Source: Rhodoblastus sp963804045 (GTDB taxonomy: Bacteria > Pseudomonadota > Alphaproteobacteria > Rhizobiales > Beijerinckiaceae). From it: 64,000 nucleotides of DNA. Positions 27,018-35,316 of the stretch are shown piece by piece; position 1 is the first letter of the stretch, and every line of letters starts with the position of its first letter. The position numbers and the translations under genes were made by a program. Location: positions 1 to 64,000 of the forward strand of contig CAWDOR010000036.1 of assembly GCA_963804045.1 (NCBI GenBank), written 5' to 3'. The notes under the pieces are model-generated. The model was not told where the DNA came from and did not search any database. It saw nothing but the letters and a program-made list of their open reading frames with translations.

Positions 27018-27817
27018 GCGCCGAGGCGATCCGCACGCCGGTCGCCGGCGCGATTTTCTGGGCCGAGGCCGCGCCCGACGGTTCGAATGCGCCGCGCGGC
27101 ATAGCCGGACCGCCGCCGGCCTTGCAGGTCACGTTGGCCATTCAGGATCCCGCCAAGCCGCCCCAAGGCATAAAGGCGAAAATCACGCCGCTCGGCTGCG
27201 CTTTTGTCGCGCCGCCGGTTCTGGTCCCGGCGCCGCCCAATCCGCCGGCCGCCAATCTCGACGCCGCCTGGGCCGATGTCGCGCAGGCCGGCCTGCCGAA
27301 TCTGACGCCGATCAGCGTCACCGGGCAGGTGCAGTCGTTAGATGGCCGCTATTTTCCGCGCCTGTTCACGGTGACGCCCAATCCGGCGCAGCCCAGCTAT
27401 GTCGCCCTGCGGCCCAGCCGCCGGGCGACGCGGGTGACCGAGGCTGGCGCGGTCGTGCTCAATCTGCGCTGGGACACCGGCGCGGCGGCCTCGTGGAGCC
27501 TCGTGGTGCTGAGCTGTTCGCGCGACGGTCTCGCCTTGAGTTTTTGCGGCCAGGCCGACGCCAATGGCGATGTCATCGTGCCGCTGACCGGCCTGCCGCC
27601 GCTCGCCGCCGGTCAGGCCCCCGACCAGATGACCATGACCGTGCGCGCGGCGTTTTCCCAGGCGGGCGCGGCGCTGGGCGATCCCGACGCGCTCCAGCCG
27701 GTGAATGTCTCCACCGCGGGCGCCGCCGCCGCCGCCAGCCAGAGTTTCGCCGCGCCGCGCGGCGTGGTCAGCACCGCCGCAAGCCTGAAAATATCGCCCA
27801 TCGTCCTCAGCCACTAA
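27014..27817 (+). CDS. eCIS cluster protein of unknown function, beta-rich
   Basis: I do not recognise a family. The 267-aa protein has no signal peptide and no membrane segment. It is rich in short beta strands with Pro/Ala loops (for example LFTVTPNPAQPSYVALRPS, VVLNLRWDTG and MTMTVRAAFSQ), which suggests one or two Ig-like or jelly-roll sandwiches. It is coupled to the cap gene by an ATGA overlap and precedes the sheath gene by 20 bases. A role as cap partner, or as an adaptor between cap and cell envelope, is a guess from position. Confidence 0.68.
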   Translation: MSAEAIRTPVAGAIFWAEAAPDGSNAPRGIAGPPPALQVTLAIQDPAKPPQGIKAKITPLGCAFVAPPVLVPAPPNPPAANLDAAWADVAQAGLPNLTPISVTGQVQSLDGRYFPRLFTVTPNPAQPSYVALRPSRRATRVTEAGAVVLNLRWDTGAAASWSLVVLSCSRDGLALSFCGQADANGDVIVPLTGLPPLAAGQAPDQMTMTVRAAFSQAGAALGDPDALQPVNVSTAGAAAAASQSFAAPRGVVSTAASLKISPIVLSH

Positions 27818-27837
27818 CCGCGTCAGGGAGGCGTCCC

Positions 27838-30156
27838 ATGCCCGAATATCTTGCGCCAGGCGTATTCGTCGAGGAAGTCAGTTTCACGCCCTCCCAGATC
27901 GCGCCGGCGAGCACCAGCGTCGCCGCCATCGTCGGTCCCACGCGCACCGGCCCGGTGCGCGGCCAGCCGCAATTGCTGACCAGTTTCAACGATTACGTCA
28001 CCTATTTCGGCGACGTCGAGAATCTTGTTTTCAACGGAACCTCGCTGCTCAATTACACCGCCTATTCCGCCCGCGCCTTTTTCGACAATGGCGGGCAGCA
28101 GCTCTATCTGACCCGCGTGGTCAGCGACATCGCCCAGCAGGGGCTGATCAGCCAACGCGCGGCGGCCGCGAGCCTGAACATTCCGCCGACCGGCACGGCG
28201 CTGGCCACGATCGCCGCCCGTTTCCCCGGCGCCATGGGCAATCTGACCCTGGTCTTCACGCCGCGCCGCTCGCCGAAACTGCTGCAGGTCGCGAGCGCGC
28301 CCGCCGGCGCCGCCGGGCCCCTGGTTCTGCGGCTGACCAACGTGAACACCTCCGCCTTGACCAATATAGGCTCCGCGCTCCCCGCCAATACGGTGCTGCC
28401 GAGCCTGATCGCGCTGGTTTCGCCGCCCGCCGCCGCCAGCCCAAGTCCAAGCCCAAGTCCAAGCCCAAGCCCAAGTCCAAGCCCGAGCCCGAGCCCGTCG
28501 CCCTCGCCGACGCCCTCGGCTTCGCCGACGCCCTCGGCTTCGCCGACGCCCTCGCCGTCGCCCGCTCCAGCGGCGGCGGGATACAATTTCGTCGCTGGCG
28601 TCCCGGCGATCTATGTCGACGCCACCGGATTGACCCATGCCGTCAGTTTTCCGGCGGGCGCCGGCGTGCCCGCGGCGCTCGCCACCGCGTCGACCGCCAG
28701 CCTGTCCACAGTGTCGAGTGTGACCAGCGCGACATTCCCTCCGGCGACGACCAATTGGGGACAGGCGCCGCTTTATTCCATCCCGCTCGGTCCGCTCGCC
28801 TGCGCCCTGTTCGGCCTTGCCCCCGCCGGCGCGCCGGCCTTGCTCTACGCCACGGTCTCGGGAAGCAATTTCACCGCGCCCAAGGCGCTCAACGCCGCGC
28901 TGAGCGCCGACCTGACCCTGCCGCTCGCCGCGCTGGCGCTGCCGACGCGGGTCGGCGACGGCAATATTTATCACGATTCCTATGACATCAGCGTCCAGAG
29001 CAATGGCGTGCAAATCTATTCCTTCGGCGCCGTCGATCTGGAATCGGATTCGCCGCAAAGCCTTTATGCCAAGCTTGTCGCGACGCCGACCGGTTCGGCG
29101 GCGGCGAGCCAGCCGGTTTCCGCCGTTCTCGCCCCCGGCGAGACGACGGTGACGGCCAGCGCCTTCATGGCCGGTTTGCAGGCCGCCACGGCGCTGTGGG
29201 CGAGCCAGCAGACGCCTCCGGTTTCGGCGCCGGCGAATTTCACCGTGGCGCTGACGGGCGGCAATGACGGCTCGCCGCCGCAATATGCCGATTATGTCGG
29301 CGAGGTCGATCAGATCAACGGCTCCTACGGGCTGGCGGCGCTGGAAAGCGTCGACGACATCTCCATGGTGCTGTGTCCGGCGGCGGCGGCCGATCCCCAT
29401 GTGCATCAATCCGTGATCACCGCGATCCAGGCGCATTGCGACAAGATGCTCTATCGCGTCGGCATCATCGAGGCGCCCGCGGGCTCGGCGGTCGCCGACG
29501 CCCAGGCCTTCGCCGGGCAATTCTCGGATTCGCGCCTGGCCTATTATTATCCCTGGATTCAGGTCGCCTCGCTCGCGGCTGCGGGCGGCAATATCCTGCT
29601 GCCGCCCAGCGGCTTCATGGCCGGGCTCTACGCCAATACCGACGTGACCCGGGGCGTGCACAAGGCGCCGGCCAATGAGGTGGTGGTCGATGCGGTGGGG
29701 CTGGAGACCTATATCAACACGCCCCAGCAGATGGTGCTCAATCCGCTCGGGATCAATTGCATCCGCTCCTTCCCCGGGCGCGGCGTCAGGGTCTGGGGCG
29801 CGCGCACGCTGTCGGCCGATCCGCAGTGGCAATATGTCAATGTGCGCCGCTATTTCCTCTATCTCGAACAATCCATCGCCGATTCGACCAGCTGGGTGGT
29901 GTTCGAGCCCAACGGGCCGGCGCTGTGGAGCGCGGTGGCCGGCACGGTCGGCGACTTCCTCTACAATGAATGGTTCAACGGGCGGCTGCTCGGCGCCCGG
30001 CCGAGCGACGCCTATTTCGTGCGCTGCGACCAGACCACCATGACCGAGGCCGATCTCGCCAATGGCAGGCTGATCTGCGTGATCGGCGTCGCCCCGCTCG
30101 AACCCGCCGAATTCGTCATCTTCCGCATCGGACAATGGACCGCGAGCGCCTCGTAA
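27838..30156 (+). CDS. eCIS tail sheath protein 1, large, with Pro-Ser insertion
   Basis: A 772-aa contractile sheath subunit. The sheath opening YLAPGVFVEEV lies at residues 3-13 and FFDNGGQQLYLTRVVSD at about residues 81-97. The conserved C-terminal domain (from about residue 640) has CIRSFPGRGVRVWGARTLS, WQYVNVRRYFLYLEQSI and the handshake end PAEFVIFRIGQWT. Sheath proteins of Afp or PVC are about 350-480 aa, so this one carries roughly 300 extra residues in the middle. That insertion starts with a Pro-Ser/Pro-Thr repeat (residues 201-244), which should form a flexible arm on the outer surface. ATG 27838 has the ribosome binding site GGGAGGC. It is followed by a tube gene. Confidence 0.94.
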   Translation: MPEYLAPGVFVEEVSFTPSQIAPASTSVAAIVGPTRTGPVRGQPQLLTSFNDYVTYFGDVENLVFNGTSLLNYTAYSARAFFDNGGQQLYLTRVVSDIAQQGLISQRAAAASLNIPPTGTALATIAARFPGAMGNLTLVFTPRRSPKLLQVASAPAGAAGPLVLRLTNVNTSALTNIGSALPANTVLPSLIALVSPPAAASPSPSPSPSPSPSPSPSPSPSPSPTPSASPTPSASPTPSPSPAPAAAGYNFVAGVPAIYVDATGLTHAVSFPAGAGVPAALATASTASLSTVSSVTSATFPPATTNWGQAPLYSIPLGPLACALFGLAPAGAPALLYATVSGSNFTAPKALNAALSADLTLPLAALALPTRVGDGNIYHDSYDISVQSNGVQIYSFGAVDLESDSPQSLYAKLVATPTGSAAASQPVSAVLAPGETTVTASAFMAGLQAATALWASQQTPPVSAPANFTVALTGGNDGSPPQYADYVGEVDQINGSYGLAALESVDDISMVLCPAAAADPHVHQSVITAIQAHCDKMLYRVGIIEAPAGSAVADAQAFAGQFSDSRLAYYYPWIQVASLAAAGGNILLPPSGFMAGLYANTDVTRGVHKAPANEVVVDAVGLETYINTPQQMVLNPLGINCIRSFPGRGVRVWGARTLSADPQWQYVNVRRYFLYLEQSIADSTSWVVFEPNGPALWSAVAGTVGDFLYNEWFNGRLLGARPSDAYFVRCDQTTMTEADLANGRLICVIGVAPLEPAEFVIFRIGQWTASAS
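28439..28572 (+). repeat. Pro-Ser/Pro-Thr coding repeat in sheath 1
   Basis: An in-frame low-complexity tract encodes about eleven Ser-Pro dipeptides, then PTPSASPTPSAS-type units, then Ser-Pro again. At DNA level it is built from 6-base (AGTCCA/AGCCCA) and 18-base near-identical units, which are prone to slippage and could change arm length. Confidence 0.9.
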
Positions 30157-30198
30157 AGAGGCGTCCGCCACTTTTTGCAATTTTCCTGGGAGGTCTCC

Positions 30199-30663
30199 AT
30201 GGCGTCTTCCGCGCGCGTCACGCCCTATCTTGGCTTTAATTTCATCGTCGCCCTGCAAACCGGCGGGGGAACCGACATTATCGGCGGCTTTTCCGATGTC
30301 GCCGGCCTGGTGACGGAAATCACCGTCGCTGAATATCGCACCGGCAATTTCACCGAGAACCACAGCCATAAATATCCAAGCGTCTACAAGACCGGCGACG
30401 TCACCCTCAAACGCGGGGTGGTGAGCAGCACCGACATCCACGACTGGGTCGAGGCGGTGCGGACCACCGGCGTGGCGGGCAAGCGCGATTCCGTGGTCAT
30501 CACCTTGCTCGACGAGACGCGCCAGCCGGTGGCGAGCTGGACGCTGCGCTCGGTCATGCCGCTGAAATGGACGGGGCCGACGCTCGCCGCCAAGGGCGGC
30601 GGCGATGTGGCCATGGAGGAGCTGGTGCTGTCCTCGGAAAAAATCGAATTCGCCCTGGCGTGA
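30199..30663 (+). CDS. eCIS tail tube protein 1
   Basis: A 154-aa inner-tube subunit of the gp19/Hcp-like family found in contractile systems. The typical pattern is seen as GGFSDVAGLVTEITVAEYR, TLKRGVVSSTDIHDWVEAV and a C-terminal VAMEELVLSSEKIEFA. It stacks in hexameric rings inside the sheath. ATG 30199 has a GGGAGG ribosome binding site; the longer frame to TTG 30175 is rejected. It lies between the two sheath genes. Confidence 0.93.
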   Translation: MASSARVTPYLGFNFIVALQTGGGTDIIGGFSDVAGLVTEITVAEYRTGNFTENHSHKYPSVYKTGDVTLKRGVVSSTDIHDWVEAVRTTGVAGKRDSVVITLLDETRQPVASWTLRSVMPLKWTGPTLAAKGGGDVAMEELVLSSEKIEFALA

Positions 30664-30693
30664 TTTTTTCGTCTTCGGCCCGAGGCCCGGTTC

Positions 30694-32109
30694 ATGACCC
30701 TATCGTCCGATCTCATCTCGCCCGAACTCGTTTCGCCTGACGAGCGCATCGTCCTGCTCGGCCTGCCGCCGGCGGCGGCCGACCCGGCCATGGTCGTGGC
30801 CTTCATCGGCGCCGCGCCCGTCGGGGCGACGCTCGCCGCGTCGCAGGCGGCGCAGGCCGCGCTCGCCTATGCGGCCCGGCTGGGCTACAGGCCGCAAGGC
30901 GCCGACCTGACCGGTCTGCCGCTCGCCTTCGACAGCGCGACCGCTTTCGCCTCCGTCTTTCCCGACGATCCCTCCTGGCTGGCGGCGGCGGTGAGCGATT
31001 ATTTTCGCGCCGGCGGGGTGCGGGCCATCGTCATTCGCGTCAATGTCGATCCGGGCGCGCCGCTCGACGCCTATGTCGCCGCCGCGCCCTCGATCGCGCC
31101 GATCATGGCCGGCTATTTGCCGGCGCGCGGCCTGGATATTGTCATGACGGTTCCGCAGGCCGGCATGGTGGTTCTGCCCGATCTCGAACAGCTCTGTTTC
31201 AATGCGGCGATCGTCCCGTTGGCGGCCGCGCCGCAGCCCAAACCGCCGCCGCCGCAATTCCGCCCGCTCGCCGACTGGCCGGTCGCGCCGCCCGCCGCCG
31301 CCGCCGCGCCCGGCGCCGGCGCGGCTGTTCTGACGCCGGGCGCCGTGTTGCAGCCGGTCAACGCCGCCTTGGCCGCGCAGCGTCCGGACATGCAACTGCT
31401 GTTCTGCCTGCCCATCGGCGCCGACCAGACCCTCGCGACCGCAGGGATCGCGGCGCGGGCCCAGAGCTATCTCTATGGCGCAGGCGCCGCCATCCTGCCG
31501 CAGGTTCAGGCTCTCGCGCCGATGCTGAACGGCGCGCCCGGAGCCGGCGCCGCCAGCGCCAGCGGTCAAGTCGCCGGCATGATCGCCGCCATGGCCGAGA
31601 ACTCCGGCGTCTGGCCTTCGCTCTATGGCCAGGCCTTGCCGGCGGGCGCTGTCCCCCTGCGCGCCATCGAGAACCGCGCGCTCGCCGATCTGCGCGCGCT
31701 CGGGGTCACCGTGCTGCGCGCCGGCGGCCAGGGCGCGGTGATCGACGGCGACTATATGGCGGTTCCCTTGGGAGCGACGGTTTCCGCCGCGCGGCGTTCG
31801 GCGGGCAACCGTCGCCTGATGGGCTGGCTGACGCGCCAGCTGGTCGCGCTAGGCGAACAATTGCTGTTCGACAATGTCTATGACGACGGCAGGGTCGAGC
31901 TGATCCTGATGGATTTTTTCGACGATCTGCAAAAGGCTGGCGCGCTGGCGGGAACCCAGGTCTCCGACGCCGTGACCATCACGCCAAGGAGCGCCGCCGC
32001 CAATGTCATCGCCTATGACATTCTGATCCAGACGGCGCTGGCGCTGGAGACGCTCCAACTGCAATTCACCCCGACCGGCGTCGTCGCCAGCGCGGGGGGC
32101 GGCTCATGA
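30694..32109 (+). CDS. eCIS tail sheath-like protein 2
   Basis: A 471-aa second sheath-family protein. The similarity to sheath 1 is limited to the C-terminal half: IENRALADLRALGVTVLRAG, SAGNRRLMGWLTRQLVALGE and LLFDNVYDDGRVELI correspond to the sheath domain that contacts the tube. The N-terminal half lacks the LAPGVFVEE opening and has a Pro-rich stretch (PQPKPPPPQF). Multi-sheath loci are normal in eCIS, where the minor sheath sits at the baseplate end. It overlaps the second tube gene by an ATGA junction. Confidence 0.8.
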   Translation: MTLSSDLISPELVSPDERIVLLGLPPAAADPAMVVAFIGAAPVGATLAASQAAQAALAYAARLGYRPQGADLTGLPLAFDSATAFASVFPDDPSWLAAAVSDYFRAGGVRAIVIRVNVDPGAPLDAYVAAAPSIAPIMAGYLPARGLDIVMTVPQAGMVVLPDLEQLCFNAAIVPLAAAPQPKPPPPQFRPLADWPVAPPAAAAAPGAGAAVLTPGAVLQPVNAALAAQRPDMQLLFCLPIGADQTLATAGIAARAQSYLYGAGAAILPQVQALAPMLNGAPGAGAASASGQVAGMIAAMAENSGVWPSLYGQALPAGAVPLRAIENRALADLRALGVTVLRAGGQGAVIDGDYMAVPLGATVSAARRSAGNRRLMGWLTRQLVALGEQLLFDNVYDDGRVELILMDFFDDLQKAGALAGTQVSDAVTITPRSAAANVIAYDILIQTALALETLQLQFTPTGVVASAGGGS

Positions 32110-32573
32110 GCACCGGCCCCTTCGTCCCCTTCAATTTCCAGATCAGCCTGACCGGCAGCAATCTGCCCGGCGGTCTGGGGCCGGGACCGCTGTGCGACGC
32201 CGCCTTCAGCGAAATGGCCGGGCTGGAGGCGACCATGACGCCGCGCGCCATCAAGGAGGGCGGCCGCAATTTCGGCATGGTCCAGCGCCCGGGCCCGGTG
32301 GCTTTCGGCACGATGACGCTCAAGCGCGGCGTCACCTCGGCGCAGGACCTGTGGACCTGGTTCGATCTCGTCGCCCATCGCGAGCGCTTCGGCCGGCTGC
32401 TCAACGGCCGCGTCGATATTTACTCGGGGACCGATGTGGCGCTGAGCTGGACCCTGGTCAATGTCCTGCCGATCAAGTTCAAATCGCCCGATCTCTCCGC
32501 CGTTTCGACCCAGGTGGCGATCGAGGAATTGCAGGTCGCCTATGAGCAATTGTCGCTGGAGGTCGCGCCCTGA
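32106..32573 (+). CDS. eCIS tail tube protein 2
   Basis: A 155-aa tube-family protein related to the one at 30199: AAFSEMAGLEATMTPRAIKE, TMTLKRGVTSAQDLWTWFDL and VAIEELQVAYEQLSL follow the same order as in tube 1. In Afp and PVC the minor tube protein (Afp5/Pvc5 position) forms the first ring on the hub, and this position after the minor sheath agrees. It is coupled to the genes on both sides by stop/start overlaps. Confidence 0.92.
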   Translation: MSTGPFVPFNFQISLTGSNLPGGLGPGPLCDAAFSEMAGLEATMTPRAIKEGGRNFGMVQRPGPVAFGTMTLKRGVTSAQDLWTWFDLVAHRERFGRLLNGRVDIYSGTDVALSWTLVNVLPIKFKSPDLSAVSTQVAIEELQVAYEQLSLEVAP

Positions 32574-33424
32574 TGGCTGACAGCACCCTGCAAAAGGCCC
32601 AATTGGTGCCCATCGATCCCAACAGCAAACAGGCGCTGATGGATCAGGCGATCACCGTCCATTTCAATCCGGAGACGCTGAAGCTCAGCTACACCATCAC
32701 GGTAAAGGCCGACACCGGCAGCAAGAATTCCTCCAGCCAGGCCTCGCAGCAATCGAGCAGCAGCAGCGCCAAGCTCGCGGTCGATCTGGTGTTCGACACC
32801 ACCGATATTTTCGAGGACCAGCAGGACGGCGCCGATGTCACCACCACCATCACCGGCAAGATCGTCGCCGCCTTTGTCGCGCCGCCCGATCCGCAGGGCG
32901 CGCCCGGCGGCAAGCCGGTCCCGGCCAATCCCTGCCTGTTCCTGTGGGGGACGTTCCAGTTCGTCGGCCTGGTCAATTCCTACAATGAGACGCTGGAATT
33001 CTTTTCCGCCAGCGGCGTGCCGCTGCGCTCCTCGGTGTCATTGTCGCTGACCCAGAGCCGCTACAAGGTCAGCAATATTCCACAGCGCACCCCGGGCGTC
33101 GCCCAGCCGCTTCCGCCCAATCAGCCGATTTCGCCGGCGTTGAACGCGGCAGGCCAGGACCCGACCGACTGGCGCGGCGCGGCTTTGGGCAATGGTCTGG
33201 AGACGCCGCGCTTTTCCGCCGGGCTCAGCCTCAATGTCGGCATTGGCGCCGATGTCTCGGCCAGCGCCTCGGCCTCCGGCGGCGTCGGATTTTCGGTTGG
33301 CGCCTCGGCCGATCTCGGCACCGCCATTCCCGGCGCCTTCACCGCCTCCTCGGGCGGCGGCGCCGGATTTTCCGCCAGCGCTTCTTTCGGCGCGAAGTCT
33401 GGGGTGAGTGAATGCCGATCCTGA
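32573..33424 (+). CDS. eCIS tube-hub adaptor (Afp7/CIS_tube-like)
   Basis: A 283-aa protein with the CIS_tube signature KAQLVPIDPNSK and VHFNPETLKLSYTITVKAD at its N-terminus, followed by VDLVFDTTDIFED and FLWGTFQFVGLVNSYNETLE. In PVC and Afp the homolog (position 7) bridges tube and hub and often ends in a LysM domain. No LysM is seen here; instead the last 60 residues are a Gly/Ala/Ser-rich low-complexity tail (residues about 220-280) with alternating small residues. The start overlaps the previous stop (TGATG). Confidence 0.85.
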   Translation: MADSTLQKAQLVPIDPNSKQALMDQAITVHFNPETLKLSYTITVKADTGSKNSSSQASQQSSSSSAKLAVDLVFDTTDIFEDQQDGADVTTTITGKIVAAFVAPPDPQGAPGGKPVPANPCLFLWGTFQFVGLVNSYNETLEFFSASGVPLRSSVSLSLTQSRYKVSNIPQRTPGVAQPLPPNQPISPALNAAGQDPTDWRGAALGNGLETPRFSAGLSLNVGIGADVSASASASGGVGFSVGASADLGTAIPGAFTASSGGGAGFSASASFGAKSGVSECRS

Positions 33425-33621
33425 TCGATGAATTGATTGTCGAAGCCGAGCCGCCGCGCGCGCCCGCGCCGCCGCAGCAGCCGGGCGGGGCGCCCCAGGG
33501 GGGAGGCGCGGCCCAGGGAGGCGGCGCGTCCGAGCCGCCGCAGGCCAAGCCCGGCCAGGGCGAGCGCATGCTGGAACTGTCGGTGGTCGCCGACCGCCAT
33601 CGCCGCATTCAGGTGGATTGA
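33412..33621 (+). CDS. Small eCIS protein, DUF5908-like (Afp6 position)
   Basis: A 69-aa protein overlapping the previous gene by 13 bases. The opening MPILIDELIVEAE resembles DUF5908 (Afp6/Pvc6) proteins, which are short and sit next to the position-7 gene. The middle is a Gly/Pro/Gln-rich linker and the end is GERMLELSVVADRHRRIQVD. The order of 6 and 7 is swapped relative to Afp. Family placement rests on size, first residues and position, so it is moderate. Confidence 0.65.
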   Translation: MPILIDELIVEAEPPRAPAPPQQPGGAPQGGGAAQGGGASEPPQAKPGQGERMLELSVVADRHRRIQVD

Positions 33622-33624
33622 GCC

Positions 33625-34668
33625 ATGGCCGACGGCGCGCCCTATGTTTCACCCCGTCCGGCGCTGCGCCTCAATGGCGCGGCCAATGACGACATGGTGA
33701 ACGCGCTGCTCGACGTCGCCGTGCGCGCGCCCGAGGCCGGCATGGCCTCCGCCGAGATCAGGCTGGTCAATTGGGGCGCGCAGCAAAGCGGTCCGACGTC
33801 ATTTCTGTTCGACAAGGTGTCGCTCGGCGACAAGCTCGAAATCGCCTTTGGCCTGGCGACGCAAAAGACCGTGTTCAAGGGCGAGATCACCGGAATGGAG
33901 GAGCGCTATGGCGAGGGCGCGCCGCAACTGGCGCTGCTCGCCGAGGACGCGCTGCACCGCTTGGCGCGCAAGCGCAAGAGCAACGCCTTCGTCCAGATCA
34001 GCCCCAATGCTTTGGTCGCCCAGATCGCCTCGGGCGCCGGCTTGCAGGCCGACGCCAAATTGTCGGATACGCCCGGCGACTATAATCAGATCAACGAGAG
34101 CGATCTCGCCTTCCTGCGCCGCATCGCCGCGCGCTACGCAGCCGCGCCGCGCCTCACCGACACCACCTTGACTGTCCGCAAGCGCGAGCAGCCGCCGGCG
34201 CCGGTGACGCTCGACGCCGGCGATTCGCTGAAACGGCTGCGCGTCGTCGCCGATCTCGCGCGCCAGCCGATCCAGGCGAGCGTCGGCGGCATGGACCTCG
34301 CGGCGGGCCAGCCGATCACCGCGCAGGGGACGACCCTGATGGTCGCGGCCCAGGGCAAGACGGCGGCCAATGTCTTGCAAGGCCTGGGCTGGGACGGCGA
34401 CGAGACCTTCATGTTTCCCGCCCCGGCGATCCAGGCGGAGGCGACGGATTTCGCCAATGCCGCCTATGACGCGCAGGGGCGGCGCTTCCTCCACGGCGAT
34501 TTGGTCTGCACCGGCAATCCCGACATAGCCGTGGGCGGCGCGGTGACGCTGACCGGCGTGTCGCAGCGCCTGTCCGGCGCCTATTGGGTGGTGGCCTGCG
34601 CCCATTTGTTCGACGAGACCTCGGGCTATCAGACTTATGCGCGCATCGAGCGCGCCGACAGTGGGTGA
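33625..34668 (+). CDS. eCIS hub protein, gp27/late control D-like
   Basis: A 347-aa baseplate hub subunit related to phage gpD/gp27 and the N-terminal part of VgrG. Family features are SLGDKLEIAFGLATQKTVFK and GEITGMEERYGEGAPQLALL, then DLAFLRRIAARY and, near the end, SGAYWVVACAHLFDETSGY. It should form a trimer that adapts the hexameric tube to the spike. It starts three bases after the small upstream gene. In Afp8/VgrG-type proteins hub and spike are one chain; here they are separate genes. Confidence 0.87.
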   Translation: MADGAPYVSPRPALRLNGAANDDMVNALLDVAVRAPEAGMASAEIRLVNWGAQQSGPTSFLFDKVSLGDKLEIAFGLATQKTVFKGEITGMEERYGEGAPQLALLAEDALHRLARKRKSNAFVQISPNALVAQIASGAGLQADAKLSDTPGDYNQINESDLAFLRRIAARYAAAPRLTDTTLTVRKREQPPAPVTLDAGDSLKRLRVVADLARQPIQASVGGMDLAAGQPITAQGTTLMVAAQGKTAANVLQGLGWDGDETFMFPAPAIQAEATDFANAAYDAQGRRFLHGDLVCTGNPDIAVGGAVTLTGVSQRLSGAYWVVACAHLFDETSGYQTYARIERADSG

Positions 34669-34671
34669 GCC

Positions 34672-35316
34672 ATGACGCAAGCCCTGCAACATCTTCTGGC
34701 TTCGCCGACGGCGCTGGCGCTGGCGACGGTGACCAACACCGTCGATCCCCAGGGACGCGGCCGCGTGCAGGTCACGCTGGCCGGACTCAGCACGCCCTAT
34801 TGGGCGAACTGCGTCGTGGCCTCGGCGGGGCAGAACTATGGGATCGCGCTGCTGCCCAAGACCGGCGAAGTGGTGCTAGTCGCCTTTCTCACCCCCGATC
34901 AGCCCTTCATTCTCGGCTCGGTCTGGCAGGGCGCCAATGCCGCGCCTTCGGACGAAAATCCGGTCGATCAACGCTATGTCATCCGCACCCAGGGCGGCAC
35001 AAAAATGATCTTCGACGACAGCGCCTCGTCGATGACGGTCGCCACCCCGCATGGCAATACGATCGTGCTCACCGACAGCAGCGACGCCTGCACCGTCACG
35101 GTCGGCGGCTCCAGCATTCAGGTGACGCCGAGCACGATCACCGTCACCGCCAGTTCGGCGGTGCAGGTCAACGCGCCTTCCGTGACGGTCGCCGCGCCCA
35201 GCGTCACCGTCAACGCCGCCATGTCGCAATTCAGCGGCGTGGTGCAATGCGACACGCTGATCGCCAATACGGTGGTCGGCGCCTCCTACACGCCGGGAGC
35301 CGGAAACATATGGTGA
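34672..35316 (+). CDS. eCIS spike protein, gp5/gpV-like
   Basis: A 214-aa trimeric spike. The OB-fold is seen as VDPQGRGRVQVTLAGLSTP and GIALLPKTGEVVLVAFL, followed by DQPFILGSVWQG, the usual gpV/gp5 core. From residue 115 onwards the chain has the alternating pattern of a beta-helix (TVTVGGSSIQVTPSTITVTA and similar repeats), forming the needle. It is coupled to the hub gene (3 bases apart) and to the next gene (ATGGTGA overlap). No PAAR tip gene follows. Confidence 0.9.
   Translation: MTQALQHLLASPTALALATVTNTVDPQGRGRVQVTLAGLSTPYWANCVVASAGQNYGIALLPKTGEVVLVAFLTPDQPFILGSVWQGANAAPSDENPVDQRYVIRTQGGTKMIFDDSASSMTVATPHGNTIVLTDSSDACTVTVGGSSIQVTPSTITVTASSAVQVNAPSVTVAAPSVTVNAAMSQFSGVVQCDTLIANTVVGASYTPGAGNIW

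Noticed and set aside
27823..30441. Long minus-strand open frame (872 codons) opposite the sheath gene
   Set aside because: It is an Arg/Gly-rich shadow frame produced by high GC; the sheath on the plus strand has clear family motifs.
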